A DNA stretch of 64,000 bases, from NCBI RefSeq assembly GCF_900292035.1, contig NZ_OMPO01000001.1, positions 565,192 through 629,191 on the forward strand, given 5' to 3'. The DNA comes from Blastococcus sp. Marseille-P5729 (GTDB taxonomy: Bacteria > Actinomycetota > Actinomycetes > Mycobacteriales > Antricoccaceae). Under the pieces are notes generated by a model, which saw only the letters and a program-made list of their open reading frames with translations, ran no database searches and was not told the DNA's origin. The translations under genes and the position numbers were made by a program. Below, piece by piece: positions 17,278 to 25,517 of this stretch. The first letter of the stretch is position 1; every line of letters begins with the position of its first letter.

Positions 17278-17706
17278 CTACTCCGGGAGGACCAGGTCCT
17301 CGGAGAAGTCGACGAAGCCTTGCTCCTGCTCCTCGCTGAACCGTCGCCACGCCTCGGCGTCCCAGATCTCGACCTTGTCGTTCACGCCGACGACCGCGCA
17401 CTCGCGACCCAGTCCGGCGTACTCGCGCAGCGCTGGCTTGATCACGATGCGCCCCTGCTTGTCGGCCGACTGGTCATCGGCCGAGCCGAAGAGCGCTCGG
17501 GCGTAGTTGCGAACGGTGGAGTTGGTCGAGGGGGCCTTGTTCAGACGGGCGGCGATTCGCTCGAACTCCGAACGCGGATACACGAACAGGCAGCGGTCCT
17601 GCCCCTTCGTGATCACCATGCCGTCGCTGAGCTTGTCGCGGAACTTCGCCGGCAGCGCCAGACGACCCTTGTCGTCCATCCGCGGATAGAAGTCACCGAA
17701 GAACAT
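17278..17706 (-). CDS. mraZ: Transcriptional regulator MraZ
   Basis: A 142-aa protein of two AbrB-like (SpoVT-AbrB) half-domains: DDKGRLALPAKFRDKL and DKQGRIVIKPALREYAGL. MraZ binds tandem GTGGG-type repeats upstream of its own gene and controls the dcw operon. Such repeats are present just upstream at 17739-17764. First gene of the cluster. Confidence 0.97.
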   Translation of the reverse strand: MFFGDFYPRMDDKGRLALPAKFRDKLSDGMVITKGQDRCLFVYPRSEFERIAARLNKAPSTNSTVRNYARALFGSADDQSADKQGRIVIKPALREYAGLGRECAVVGVNDKVEIWDAEAWRRFSEEQEQGFVDFSEDLVLPE

Positions 17707-17738
17707 CCGGCGTCCCCTTCCGCTGCCCTACCGACGCT

Positions 17739-17764
17739 CCCCACTTTACCCCACTACTCACCAC
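17739..17764 (-). promoter_or_regulatory. MraZ-box array upstream of mraZ
   Basis: Read on the minus strand, TGGGG-type boxes recur at a 10-base period: exact copies at 17749-17753 and 17739-17743 and a degenerate third (TGGTG) at 17759-17763. The last exact box reads AAAGTGGGGA. They lie 33-58 bases before the mraZ start, where MraZ autoregulation is known to act in other bacteria. Confidence 0.7.
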
Positions 17765-17905
17765 GAGTCACCCTTTCTGACCCATTTCTCGGCCCGATCG
17801 GCTGGTTCCGACCACGACGCGACAGATCTCACGTGCCTGCCGCACGCCGCAAAATGGCCTCGTGACCTGCGGGTTCCCCGGCCATCGGTGTCGATGGGGG
17901 GCGGG

Positions 17906-17932
17906 TTGGGGAGAAGTGGGGTCAAAGTGGGG
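17906..17932 (+). promoter_or_regulatory. Second MraZ-like box array, facing moxR
   Basis: On the plus strand three TGGGG boxes at 17907-17911, 17917-17921 and 17928-17932 (periods 10 and 11), the last again in AAAGTGGGGA. The array is about 90-110 bases before the moxR start and in mirror orientation to the mraZ array. The rest of 17707-18019 shows no other recognisable element. Confidence 0.5.
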
Positions 17933-18019
17933 ACCTTCTCCCCCGTCGCCGCCAGCGACGGCGGTGGCTCGCTACTACCCTCGAAAAGGGGCCCGTTGCC
18001 CCGAGGAGCCGGAGGAATC

Positions 18020-19018
18020 GTGAGCGTTCACAGCCCGCCGACGCGCCGTTCGCGCCGCCGCGCCGAGGAGTTCGAGCCGACCTACGACGAGGTCCGCTCG
18101 GCCGCGCTCGCGATCGCCACCGAGGTCGAGAAGGTCATCTCCGGCAAGCGGGATGTCGTCCGTACCGCCATCGTGTGCCTCCTGTGCGACGGGCACCTGC
18201 TGATCGAGGACGTCCCCGGCGTCGGGAAGACGAAGCTGGCGCGGGCCCTCGCGGCCGCGATCGATGGCACTGTGCACCGAGTGCAGTTCACCCCGGACCT
18301 GCTGCCCAGCGACCTGACCGGCGTGTCCATCTACGACCAGCGTCAGGGCGCATTCGAGTTCACGCCCGGCCCCTTGTTCGGCAACGTCGTAATCGGCGAC
18401 GAGATCAACCGCGCCACCCCGAAGACGCAGTCCGCCCTGCTCGAGGCGATGGAGGAGCGGCAGGTCACCGTCGACGGGCAGACCCGTGACCTGCCGCGGC
18501 CGTTCATGGTGATCGCGACCCAGAACCCAGTCGAGATGGAAGGCACCTTCAGCCTCCCGGAGGCCCAGCGCGACCGGTTCATGGCCCAGGTCGAGATGGG
18601 CTACCCGGACGAGCAGTCCGAGGTCGAGATGCTCGACCAGCACGGCCAGCGCGACCCGCTCGAGAGCCTGCAGCCGGTCTGCTCCTCCGACGAGGTCGCC
18701 GCGATGATCACCGCCGTGCGGCAGACTCACGTCGCCGAGCCGATCCGACAGTACGTCGTGGCGCTGGCCCGCTTCACTCGCGAGCACGCGGCCGTACGGC
18801 TGGGCGCCTCGCCGCGCGCCGGGCTGCAGCTGCTCCGGGCGGCGAAGGCGCAGGCGGTGCTGTCCGGTCGCGACTACGGCACACCCGACGACGTCCAGCG
18901 GCTCGCTCCGGTCGTGTGGTCACACCGGTTGCTGATGGGTGGGCACGACCTGCGCACCCGGCACGCGGCCAGCGATGTCATCAACGAGGCGATCCAGACC
19001 GTTGCCATCCCGCGCTGA
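18020..19018 (+). CDS. MoxR family AAA+ ATPase
   Basis: A 332-aa MoxR/RavA-clan AAA+ ATPase, a chaperone-like protein usually paired with DUF58 and transglutaminase-core proteins. Walker A is EDVPGVGKTKLA, Walker B VVIGDEINRA, followed by TQSALLEAMEERQVT and the sensor segment ATQNPVE. I start at the GTG at 18020, which has GGAGG four bases before it; the longer frame would run through the promoter region. First gene of a three-gene operon divergent from mraZ. Confidence 0.93.
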   Translation: MSVHSPPTRRSRRRAEEFEPTYDEVRSAALAIATEVEKVISGKRDVVRTAIVCLLCDGHLLIEDVPGVGKTKLARALAAAIDGTVHRVQFTPDLLPSDLTGVSIYDQRQGAFEFTPGPLFGNVVIGDEINRATPKTQSALLEAMEERQVTVDGQTRDLPRPFMVIATQNPVEMEGTFSLPEAQRDRFMAQVEMGYPDEQSEVEMLDQHGQRDPLESLQPVCSSDEVAAMITAVRQTHVAEPIRQYVVALARFTREHAAVRLGASPRAGLQLLRAAKAQAVLSGRDYGTPDDVQRLAPVVWSHRLLMGGHDLRTRHAASDVINEAIQTVAIPR

Positions 19019-20168
19019 GCACTCACCGGCTCCGGGCCGCACGAAGGTCACGTTCACCACGCGCGGCAGCAGCATCCTGGCCGCGGCGATCGCGGCCGGC
19101 CTCGGATCGTTCGCGCTGGGCGAGACCGACCTGCTCCGGGTGGCGATCATCATCCTGCTGGTCTGCCTCGGCACCTGGCTGATCGCCCGCCTGCTGCCGA
19201 CCCAGGTGGACGCCGTACAGAGCCCGCACCCCGCCGAGGCCACCATCGGCTCACCCGTGACGCTGCGGGTGGCCACGCGTATCCGCCGGGCGCTGCTGCC
19301 GGGCACCGTGGTGTGCCACGACCGGACCAGCACACACCTCGCGCGCGCCGGGCATCTGGCAGTAGTCGGTGACCGCGCCCGCGACGGCATCACGCTGACC
19401 TTCCGCACCCAGCCCACCGCGCGCGGCGCCCACGTGGCCGGCCCGCTGGAGGTGACGCTGCGCGACCCCCTGGGTCTGGTCACCACTCGCGTGGTCGCCG
19501 ACCATCACGCGACCGTCCTCGGGCTGCCGCGGTGGTACGACGTCCACCCCGCGTGGCTGCGGATCAGCGGGTCGATGCCGTTGTATGACGAGCCGGCGCT
19601 GGAAGGCGGCATGGACGGGGAGCCGGACGTCGGGCTGCGCGAGCACCGCCCGGAGGACGGTCTGCGCCGGATTCACTGGCGCTCCACCGCCCGCGTCGGA
19701 CGGCTCATGGCGCGCCTGGACGAGCCGGAGGCCGACCGCACCGCGGTGATCGCCTTCGAGTCCCGCGCACGGCTGCATCGGGGCGGGTCATTCGAGACCA
19801 CCCTCGAGGTCGCGGCCTCCCTGGGCATGGCGCTGTTGCGCGCGGGGTGGAACCTCCGGCTGATCGACTCGGACGGCGAGCGGCACCCGACCGGCCGCTC
19901 GTGGGACACCGGATCGCTGCTGCGCTTCTTCGCGCTCGCGTCGACGACCGGCGGGGATCGCGAGCCGCAGCTGCCCTCCAGCCAGGGGCCGGTCCTGCTG
20001 ATCACGACCGCACCCCCAGAACGGGGGAACGCCGGGGCCACGAGGATCATCGCGATCGCTGCCCCGGGCCGCACCCCGGTGCACCAGCCCCAGATCAGCT
20101 ACGTCGGCGGCGCGGCCTCGGTCGCGGACATGCTCGCGAGCCCGCCCCGTACGGAGGCGGCGGTATGA
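19002..20168 (+). CDS. DUF58 domain-containing protein
   Basis: About 388 aa. Two hydrophobic helices near the N-terminus (SILAAAIAAGLGSFAL and VAIIILLVCLGTWLIA) are followed by a beta-rich part and the DUF58 signature LREHRPEDGLRRIHWRSTAR, which resembles a von Willebrand A-type domain. The start is uncertain: the only in-frame choice near the moxR stop is a TTG at 19002, giving a 17-base overlap; there is no good ribosome site. It ends in a four-base overlap with the next gene. Confidence 0.85.
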   Translation: MPSRAEHSPAPGRTKVTFTTRGSSILAAAIAAGLGSFALGETDLLRVAIIILLVCLGTWLIARLLPTQVDAVQSPHPAEATIGSPVTLRVATRIRRALLPGTVVCHDRTSTHLARAGHLAVVGDRARDGITLTFRTQPTARGAHVAGPLEVTLRDPLGLVTTRVVADHHATVLGLPRWYDVHPAWLRISGSMPLYDEPALEGGMDGEPDVGLREHRPEDGLRRIHWRSTARVGRLMARLDEPEADRTAVIAFESRARLHRGGSFETTLEVAASLGMALLRAGWNLRLIDSDGERHPTGRSWDTGSLLRFFALASTTGGDREPQLPSSQGPVLLITTAPPERGNAGATRIIAIAAPGRTPVHQPQISYVGGAASVADMLASPPRTEAAV

Positions 20169-22393
20169 GCGAGCAGCGCTCCGCGCTCACCCACTACCTC
20201 GCGCCCCTGGTCGCAGGCGTCGCCACGGTCGCCACCCTCGCCACCATTGGGCCGGTGTTCTCCGACCACTCGTGGCTAACCACGAGCTCTATCGTGGTCC
20301 TGATCATCGTCGCCACCGGTATCGTGCTGCGCACGCTGGGACTGGCACAGGCATACGTGAGCATGCTGCAGCTCGTGGTCGGTCTCTACGCCCTGCTGCT
20401 ACTGACCACCCAGCCCACCATGATCGCCGGCTTCATCCCGTCGGGCGGATCCTTCGGGCAACTGGTCAGCCTGCTCGGCGAGGGGGCGACCACCGCCCGG
20501 ACCCAGGTCGCCCCGATCCCGCCGACGGAAGGAACCGCGGCGCTGCTGGCGCTGCTGGTAGCGCCGGTCGCGGTGCTGGTCGACGACTCGGCGGTCACCG
20601 GACGACCGGCCCTGGCCGGCATCCCACTGCTGACGCTGTTCGCGATCTGCTCGGCGATCGTCCGCCACCCGATCTCGATGTGGCTGGTGATCGTCCCGGT
20701 GCTCGCCTTCCTCCTGCTGCTGTGGATCACCGAGCGCGACGAGCATCCCCGGCGCGGCCTTCGGTCCGGTCTGGGCGGTCTCGCGGTCAGCGCGTCGCTG
20801 GCCGCGCTCGCCACCGTGGTGGCCGCGGCCGCCACCGTCGTCGTTCGACTGCCGGACGGGGGCGTGTTCGCGGTGTCGGGCAACACCGACCGCAGCCCGA
20901 ACGAGACGGTGGCCCGCACCACGGACCTGAGCGGGCAGCTGACTCGCGACGAGCCGTTGACGCTGTTCACGGTGCAGACCGACGACCCGGCCCCGTTCTA
21001 CCTGCGGGCGATCGTGCTGGAGCGCTGGGCCGAAGGTGGCTGGAGCTTCACCAACACCCGCAGCTCCGACATCGACCCCGCCAGCATCCCGCAGGACGCC
21101 GGACCCGCCGCCTCCGCCTCCTCGACCTCGACGATCACCGTCGACCAGTACAGCGACGTATTCGTGCCCACCTTCTACGCACCGACCTCGGTGAGCCTGC
21201 CCGGTGCGCAGTACGACCCGGGGATGGCGGTCGCCTACACCGACGAGAAGGGCGACCTGGCCGGCCAGAGCTACGAGGTGACCGCCGCGGTGCCGCGGCC
21301 GACCTCCGACGAGCTCGCGACGGTCACGCTGCCCGACGGCGGGCTGCCGCGCTCGGTGGAACGCAACCGGCAGGTCCCGGTTGATGTGGATCCCGGGGTG
21401 CTGAGCCTTACCGAGCAGGTCACCGCCGGCGCGAGCACGCCGTGGGAGGTGGCCATCGCCCTCGATGCGTTCTTCAACGACCCCGCGCAGGGCTGGGTGT
21501 ACACCCTGGAGGTGCCCGACCCGGGCCAGATGGACCCGCTCGCCAGCTTTCTCGACAAGCGCCAGGGCTTCTGTGAGCAGTACGCCTCCGCGATGGCCGC
21601 GATGTTCCGGATCTCCGGCGTCCCGGCCCGTGTGGTGGTCGGGTACACGCAGGGTGAGTCGATCGACGAGCAGACCTACCAGGTGACCACCGACGAGGCG
21701 CACGCGTGGGTCGAGGCCTACTTCGGCGAGGCGGGCTGGATCCAGTTCGACCCGACCCCGATCGGCGACCGCGCGGTGCCGTTGCCGTACGTGCCGAGCG
21801 ACCAGATCGACCCGTCCGCCGAACAGGCGTCTGCCGAGCAGGCGTCCGCCGAGCAGGCGCCCCCGACCACCGAGGGGCCGGCGGCCGAGGACCCCGCCTC
21901 TAGCGAGACACCGGCGGCAGCCGAAGACCAGGCCGCCGCGGAGGACCAGGGCCGGGCGTGGGACATCCTGCGGTGGGTGCTGGTCGGCGTCCTAGCCGCC
22001 GCGGTCGTGGCGCTGCCCGGCCTGGTCCGAGCCGGACGCTGGCGCTCCCGGTTGGCCGCCGCAACAGCCGGCGGCCGGGGCGGCGCGCTGTCGGCCTGGG
22101 ACGAGGTCCGCGAGCTGGCCGGCGACCTCGGCAGCCGACACTCCCGGACGGCGAGCGAGACTGCGCAGGCCCGGCGGTGGGCGGCGGACCTCGGCGTCCG
22201 CGGCGAGGACCTGCAGGCTCTCGCCCAGCAGGCCGAGCGCGCTCGGTACGGCGCGGACGAGGACCTGCCGGCAGTGGACGCCCCACTTCGTTCGGTCCGC
22301 CAGGAGGTTCGGGCGCGGGTCGGCCGTTCGCGGTGGTGGCGCGCCCTGGCGCTCCCGGCGTTCATCCGGCGGCCGTTCGGCTCGCGCGACTGA
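20165..22393 (+). CDS. Membrane transglutaminase-like protein (TgpA type)
   Basis: A 742-aa protein with about six N-terminal membrane helices, a large extracytoplasmic region with a transglutaminase core, then another membrane helix (about residue 600) and a cytoplasmic tail. The catalytic triad is visible: Cys in RQGFCEQYAS, His in DEAHAWVEAYF and Asp in QFDPTP. Just before the last helix is a Ser/Glu/Gln/Ala linker with three AEQAS-type repeats. ATG overlaps the DUF58 stop (ATGA, 20165-20168). The MoxR-DUF58-TgpA trio is a common but poorly understood actinobacterial envelope module. Confidence 0.92.
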   Translation: MSEQRSALTHYLAPLVAGVATVATLATIGPVFSDHSWLTTSSIVVLIIVATGIVLRTLGLAQAYVSMLQLVVGLYALLLLTTQPTMIAGFIPSGGSFGQLVSLLGEGATTARTQVAPIPPTEGTAALLALLVAPVAVLVDDSAVTGRPALAGIPLLTLFAICSAIVRHPISMWLVIVPVLAFLLLLWITERDEHPRRGLRSGLGGLAVSASLAALATVVAAAATVVVRLPDGGVFAVSGNTDRSPNETVARTTDLSGQLTRDEPLTLFTVQTDDPAPFYLRAIVLERWAEGGWSFTNTRSSDIDPASIPQDAGPAASASSTSTITVDQYSDVFVPTFYAPTSVSLPGAQYDPGMAVAYTDEKGDLAGQSYEVTAAVPRPTSDELATVTLPDGGLPRSVERNRQVPVDVDPGVLSLTEQVTAGASTPWEVAIALDAFFNDPAQGWVYTLEVPDPGQMDPLASFLDKRQGFCEQYASAMAAMFRISGVPARVVVGYTQGESIDEQTYQVTTDEAHAWVEAYFGEAGWIQFDPTPIGDRAVPLPYVPSDQIDPSAEQASAEQASAEQAPPTTEGPAAEDPASSETPAAAEDQAAAEDQGRAWDILRWVLVGVLAAAVVALPGLVRAGRWRSRLAAATAGGRGGALSAWDEVRELAGDLGSRHSRTASETAQARRWAADLGVRGEDLQALAQQAERARYGADEDLPAVDAPLRSVRQEVRARVGRSRWWRALALPAFIRRPFGSRD

Positions 22394-22428
22394 CGTCTCG
22401 TTCGCGGGACTGACCAGCCCACGACAGA

Positions 22429-22458
22429 AATCAGCCCGGCCAGCAGGCCGGGCTGATT
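22429..22458. terminator. Bidirectional terminator between transglutaminase and DUF3040 genes
   Basis: A perfect 13-bp stem (22429-22441 and 22446-22458) with an AGCA loop sits between two convergent genes. Confidence 0.85.
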
Positions 22459-22485
22459 CACAGCGTCGTCAGCGGGTGCGGGGCG

Positions 22486-22902
22486 CTACTGCTCACCCTC
22501 GAACCGGCGCCGCAGCCGCTCCTGCGCCTTGTCGGCCACGCCTCCGTTGGCGCGGCCGCGACTGCTTCCGCGCTGGCCGCTGCGCTTGGAGCCCTTGCCC
22601 TGCTTGCCCTGCTTGCCGCGCGTGCCCGGCTTGGCGCCGTTCTGCGTGGCGCGCACCCCCATGGTGCCGCCGGCGAGCATGATGAGGAAGCCGAGGACGC
22701 CGACGATCACGTTCTGCAGCCAGACGCCGCCGACCAGCACCGCCAGCCCGACGACGCCCAGCACGATGGCCAGCCGGAGGCTGCCCAGGTTGGCCCGGGG
22801 CCGCGTGGTCTTCTTGACGGTCGCGCGGAACTTCGGGTCCTCTTCGTACAGCGATCGCTCGATCTGCTCGAGTACGCGCTGCTCATGCTCGGAGAGTGGC
22901 AC
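22486..22902 (-). CDS. DUF3040 domain-containing membrane protein
   Basis: A 138-aa protein opening with the DUF3040 signature PLSEHEQRVLEQIERSLYEEDPKF, then two adjacent membrane helices (about 44-80) and a basic Gly/Lys/Arg tail. Function unknown; widespread in actinobacteria next to dinB and the mraZ region. Its upstream region contains a TATCCT -10-like box near 22955. Confidence 0.92.
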   Translation of the reverse strand: MPLSEHEQRVLEQIERSLYEEDPKFRATVKKTTRPRANLGSLRLAIVLGVVGLAVLVGGVWLQNVIVGVLGFLIMLAGGTMGVRATQNGAKPGTRGKQGKQGKGSKRSGQRGSSRGRANGGVADKAQERLRRRFEGEQ

Positions 22903-22974
22903 GGCATCTCCTCGTGGGTGGTCGGTCGCGGCGTGGCAACCGCTAGATAACTAGGATACGAGCGTTCTAGGAAG

Positions 22975-24276
22975 TTAGGAACCCGGACCCGAATTCTCCT
23001 CCGCCGACCGTGGCGGGTCCGGACGCCGGAGGGTCGATGCGGGTTTCAGCGCGCCTCCGCCGAACCGGGCGACGACCGCATCGAGCGCGCGCTCGGCCTC
23101 GTGCCAGCGCGGCGTGCGGCCAGGCTCGGGGGCGGCGTCCTCGAGGCTGAGCTGCACCGGCACGCTGCCGGCCTCGACCAGCCCGCCCGCACGCACACCG
23201 AGTAGCCGGATCGACCGGCCAGCCAGCCCCCCCCGCTCCGCGCCCCGCCATAGCTCCACGACCCGTGCGTGGATCTCCTGCGCCAGGTCCGTGGGCCGGT
23301 CGATGGTGACATCGCGGGTGTAGGTCGCAAAGTCGGCGGCCCGGAGCTTCAGTCCGATCGTCCGCGACTGGAGTTGCTTGGCCCGCAGCCGCCGGGCCAC
23401 CTTGTGCGCGAGCCGCGCCAGCTCGGACTCGACCTGCGCGTGCCCGGAGAGGGTGTGGAAGTAAGTGTGCTCGGCGCTCAGCGACTTGTCGACCCGTTCG
23501 GGCGCGACTCGGCGCGGGTCGTGCCCCGACGCCAGGGCGACCAGGTGATCGGCCTGCGCCCTGCCCAGGTTGCTGACCAGGGTCTGCCGGCGGGCGTCGG
23601 CGACGTCCCCGACGGTGAACAGCCCGAGCCCCTCAAGCCGCGCGGTCGCCTTCGGGCCGATGCCCCACAGCGCCGACACCGGCAGGGGCCGCAGGAACTC
23701 GACGGTCTGCGCCTCGGGGACGACGAGCATGCCGTCCGGCTTGCACCTGGTGCTGGCGATCTTGGCCACGAACATCCGGGCCGCCACCCCTACCGAGCAG
23801 GTCAGCTGCAGCTCGTCGGAGATCCGGCGGCGGATCTGCCGGGCGATCGCGCGGGGCCCGCCCAGCAACCGCACCGCACCCGATACGTCCAGAAAGGCCT
23901 CGTCCAGCGACAGCGGCTGCACCAGCGGGGTGATGTCGCGCAGGATCGCCATGACATCGGCGGACGCCGCACCGTAGTCTTCGTGCCGCGCCGCGACGAC
24001 GACGGCGTTCGGGCACAGCCGCAGCGCTTTGGCCATCGGCATCGCGCTGCGCACGCCATACGCGCGCGCCTCGTAGCTCGCGGAGGCGACGACCCCCCAG
24101 CCGCCGGCGCCGCCGACCACGACCGGTCGCCCGCGCAGCGCGGGGTTGGCGCGCACCTCGACGCTGACGAAGAAGGAGTCCATGTCGACGTGCAGGAAAT
24201 GACAGCCGGTGTCGTCGACGTCCCGCTGGTCGACCGGCCCGATGCGCTCCTGGTCTGCGCTACGCCCCATGCTCAT
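22975..24276 (-). CDS. dinB: DNA polymerase IV (DinB)
   Basis: A 433-aa Y-family translesion polymerase. Catalytic acidic residues: Asp31 in HVDMDSFF and Asp125-Glu126 in SLDEAFLD. The helix-hairpin-helix part (LWGIGPKATARLEGLG) and the little-finger domain follow. The C-terminal 40 residues are low complexity, and no clear beta-clamp motif was picked out. The start overlaps the methyltransferase gene by 17 bases, so DinB is probably made from the HEPN-methyltransferase-dinB transcript, whose promoter carries a LexA box. Confidence 0.95.
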   Translation of the reverse strand: MSMGRSADQERIGPVDQRDVDDTGCHFLHVDMDSFFVSVEVRANPALRGRPVVVGGAGGWGVVASASYEARAYGVRSAMPMAKALRLCPNAVVVAARHEDYGAASADVMAILRDITPLVQPLSLDEAFLDVSGAVRLLGGPRAIARQIRRRISDELQLTCSVGVAARMFVAKIASTRCKPDGMLVVPEAQTVEFLRPLPVSALWGIGPKATARLEGLGLFTVGDVADARRQTLVSNLGRAQADHLVALASGHDPRRVAPERVDKSLSAEHTYFHTLSGHAQVESELARLAHKVARRLRAKQLQSRTIGLKLRAADFATYTRDVTIDRPTDLAQEIHARVVELWRGAERGGLAGRSIRLLGVRAGGLVEAGSVPVQLSLEDAAPEPGRTPRWHEAERALDAVVARFGGGALKPASTLRRPDPPRSAEENSGPGS

Positions 24277-24967
24277 CTCGGACGGCGATCAGGTGCAGCA
24301 GCGGGGCCACCTGCGCGAGCACCGGGTCGGCGGCAAGCCGCTCGCCAAGAGCCCGTGCGGCGGCCGTGCCCGCCTCGGACGGGTTCAGCTCGCCGATCAG
24401 TCCGACGCCGCGCAGCCGCCGGACGGCGAGCCCGGCCTCCTGCAGCATGCCCGTGAGCTCGGCGGCATCGAACCGGTGACCGGTCTGGGCGGTGTGCGCG
24501 CCGTCCAGGGCCGCCTCCGCCTCGTCGAAACGCCCGGCGATCACTCGGCTCAGCGCCGCCCCGGCACGGTTGGCGGCGACCACGCTCAGCATGCCGCCGT
24601 CGGCCAACGTGCTGGCTGCTGCACGCAGGGTCTGGACGGGTGAGTCCACGAACTCGAGCACGCGGTGGCACAGCACCAGGTCCGCCGAACGTTCGCGGAT
24701 CGACTCTGCGAGATGGTCCAGATCGGCCACCCGGCCGGCCACCCGATCGCCGACGCCCTCAGCCTGCGCCCGGCGGGCGAGCGTGGCCAGCGCATCATTG
24801 CTGTGGTCGAGGACCTCAACGGTGTGCCCGTGACAGGCCAACGGCACGGCATACCCGCCGGTGCCGCCACCGAGGTCGAGCACCCGCACCGCGCGATCCC
24901 CGACGGCCTCGCGCAGCGTGGCGAGGACGGCGTCGTCGTTGGGCAGTGCGCTGGTCGGTGCGGACAT
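24260..24967 (-). CDS. Class I SAM-dependent methyltransferase
   Basis: A 235-aa Rossmann-fold methyltransferase. Motif I is VLDLGGGTGGYA (about 29-40), motif II EVLDHSND, and the motif IV region is DLVLCHRVLEFV. The substrate cannot be inferred; the overall pattern is like CmoM/SmtA-type enzymes. I chose the ATG at 24967, preceded by AGGAG. It sits between a HEPN-domain gene and dinB, and its co-transcription with a translesion polymerase is the main clue to its role. Confidence 0.88.
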   Translation of the reverse strand: MSAPTSALPNDDAVLATLREAVGDRAVRVLDLGGGTGGYAVPLACHGHTVEVLDHSNDALATLARRAQAEGVGDRVAGRVADLDHLAESIRERSADLVLCHRVLEFVDSPVQTLRAAASTLADGGMLSVVAANRAGAALSRVIAGRFDEAEAALDGAHTAQTGHRFDAAELTGMLQEAGLAVRRLRGVGLIGELNPSEAGTAAARALGERLAADPVLAQVAPLLHLIAVRDEHGA

Positions 24968-25012
24968 CGAGGCTCCTGGTCTGCGTGGACGACGGTCGCC
25001 TTCGATCATCCC

Positions 25013-25429
25013 TTATTCGCTGGCCGCGCGCGCGAGGCGCCTGGTGCGACGGCGCAGCAGCAGCCCGCGCACCTCGTGGGTGAACCGGTCGGCGTCGCGC
25101 AGCAGGTCGTCGGCCAGCCGCTGGGTGATCCCACCGGTCGCATCGCCCTGGCTGCGCAGCCGCACGCACGCCCGGGTGGTCGCTGCGAAGAAGTCCGCCC
25201 ACTCGCGCAGCTCGGGCGCACACCGGGCCACGAGCGTCCACACCGACTGGGCCCGTGCGCCCCGGACCCGGTCGGGGCAGCCGGCCAGCACTGCGGACGC
25301 CGCGCGCACCGCGGCCACGCTCGCCCGTTCGAACCGCTGCTCGGCGTGCTCGGTGGCCTGGGCCTCGGCGATCGCCCGCCAGGCCTGCGCCAACAGCTCA
25401 CCGGAGCCGGTCTCATCCGCGATGCTCAT
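25013..25429 (-). CDS. SAV_6107-type HEPN domain protein
   Basis: A 138-aa all-helical protein. The stretch RFERASVAAVRAASAVLAG, the RARAQSVWTLVARCAPELREWADFFA block and ITQRLADDLLRDADRF match the actinobacterial SAV_6107 HEPN family from memory. HEPN domains are often RNases or nucleotide-binding regulators; the R-x4-6-H catalytic motif is not evident here. I chose the ATG at 25429, six bases after GGGAGG; an upstream in-frame ATG would put the promoter and LexA box inside the gene. First gene of the dinB operon. Confidence 0.82.
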   Translation of the reverse strand: MSIADETGSGELLAQAWRAIAEAQATEHAEQRFERASVAAVRAASAVLAGCPDRVRGARAQSVWTLVARCAPELREWADFFAATTRACVRLRSQGDATGGITQRLADDLLRDADRFTHEVRGLLLRRRTRRLARAASE

Positions 25430-25457
25430 CTCAGCCTCCCGTAGCCTGCCCATTGAT

Positions 25458-25489
25458 TCGAACATACGTTCGAGGTCTGGTGCTGTCAA
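25458..25489 (-). promoter_or_regulatory. SOS promoter: LexA box overlapping -10 of the HEPN-methyltransferase-dinB operon
   Basis: The 16-mer TCGAACATACGTTCGA (25458-25473) fits the actinobacterial LexA consensus TCGAAC-N4-GTTCGA exactly. On the minus strand a perfect -35 TTGACA (25484-25489) is 17 bases from TATGTT (25461-25466), which lies inside the LexA box. The HEPN start codon is 28 bases downstream. Confidence 0.9.
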
Positions 25490-25517
25490 TCCGATGGTGG
25501 CAGGGAGGTCCGACAGA

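Noticed and set aside
22903-22974. LexA box in front of DUF3040/dinB end
   Set aside because: The TAGAACGCTCGTATC stretch lacks the GTTCGA arm; the true LexA site is at 25458.
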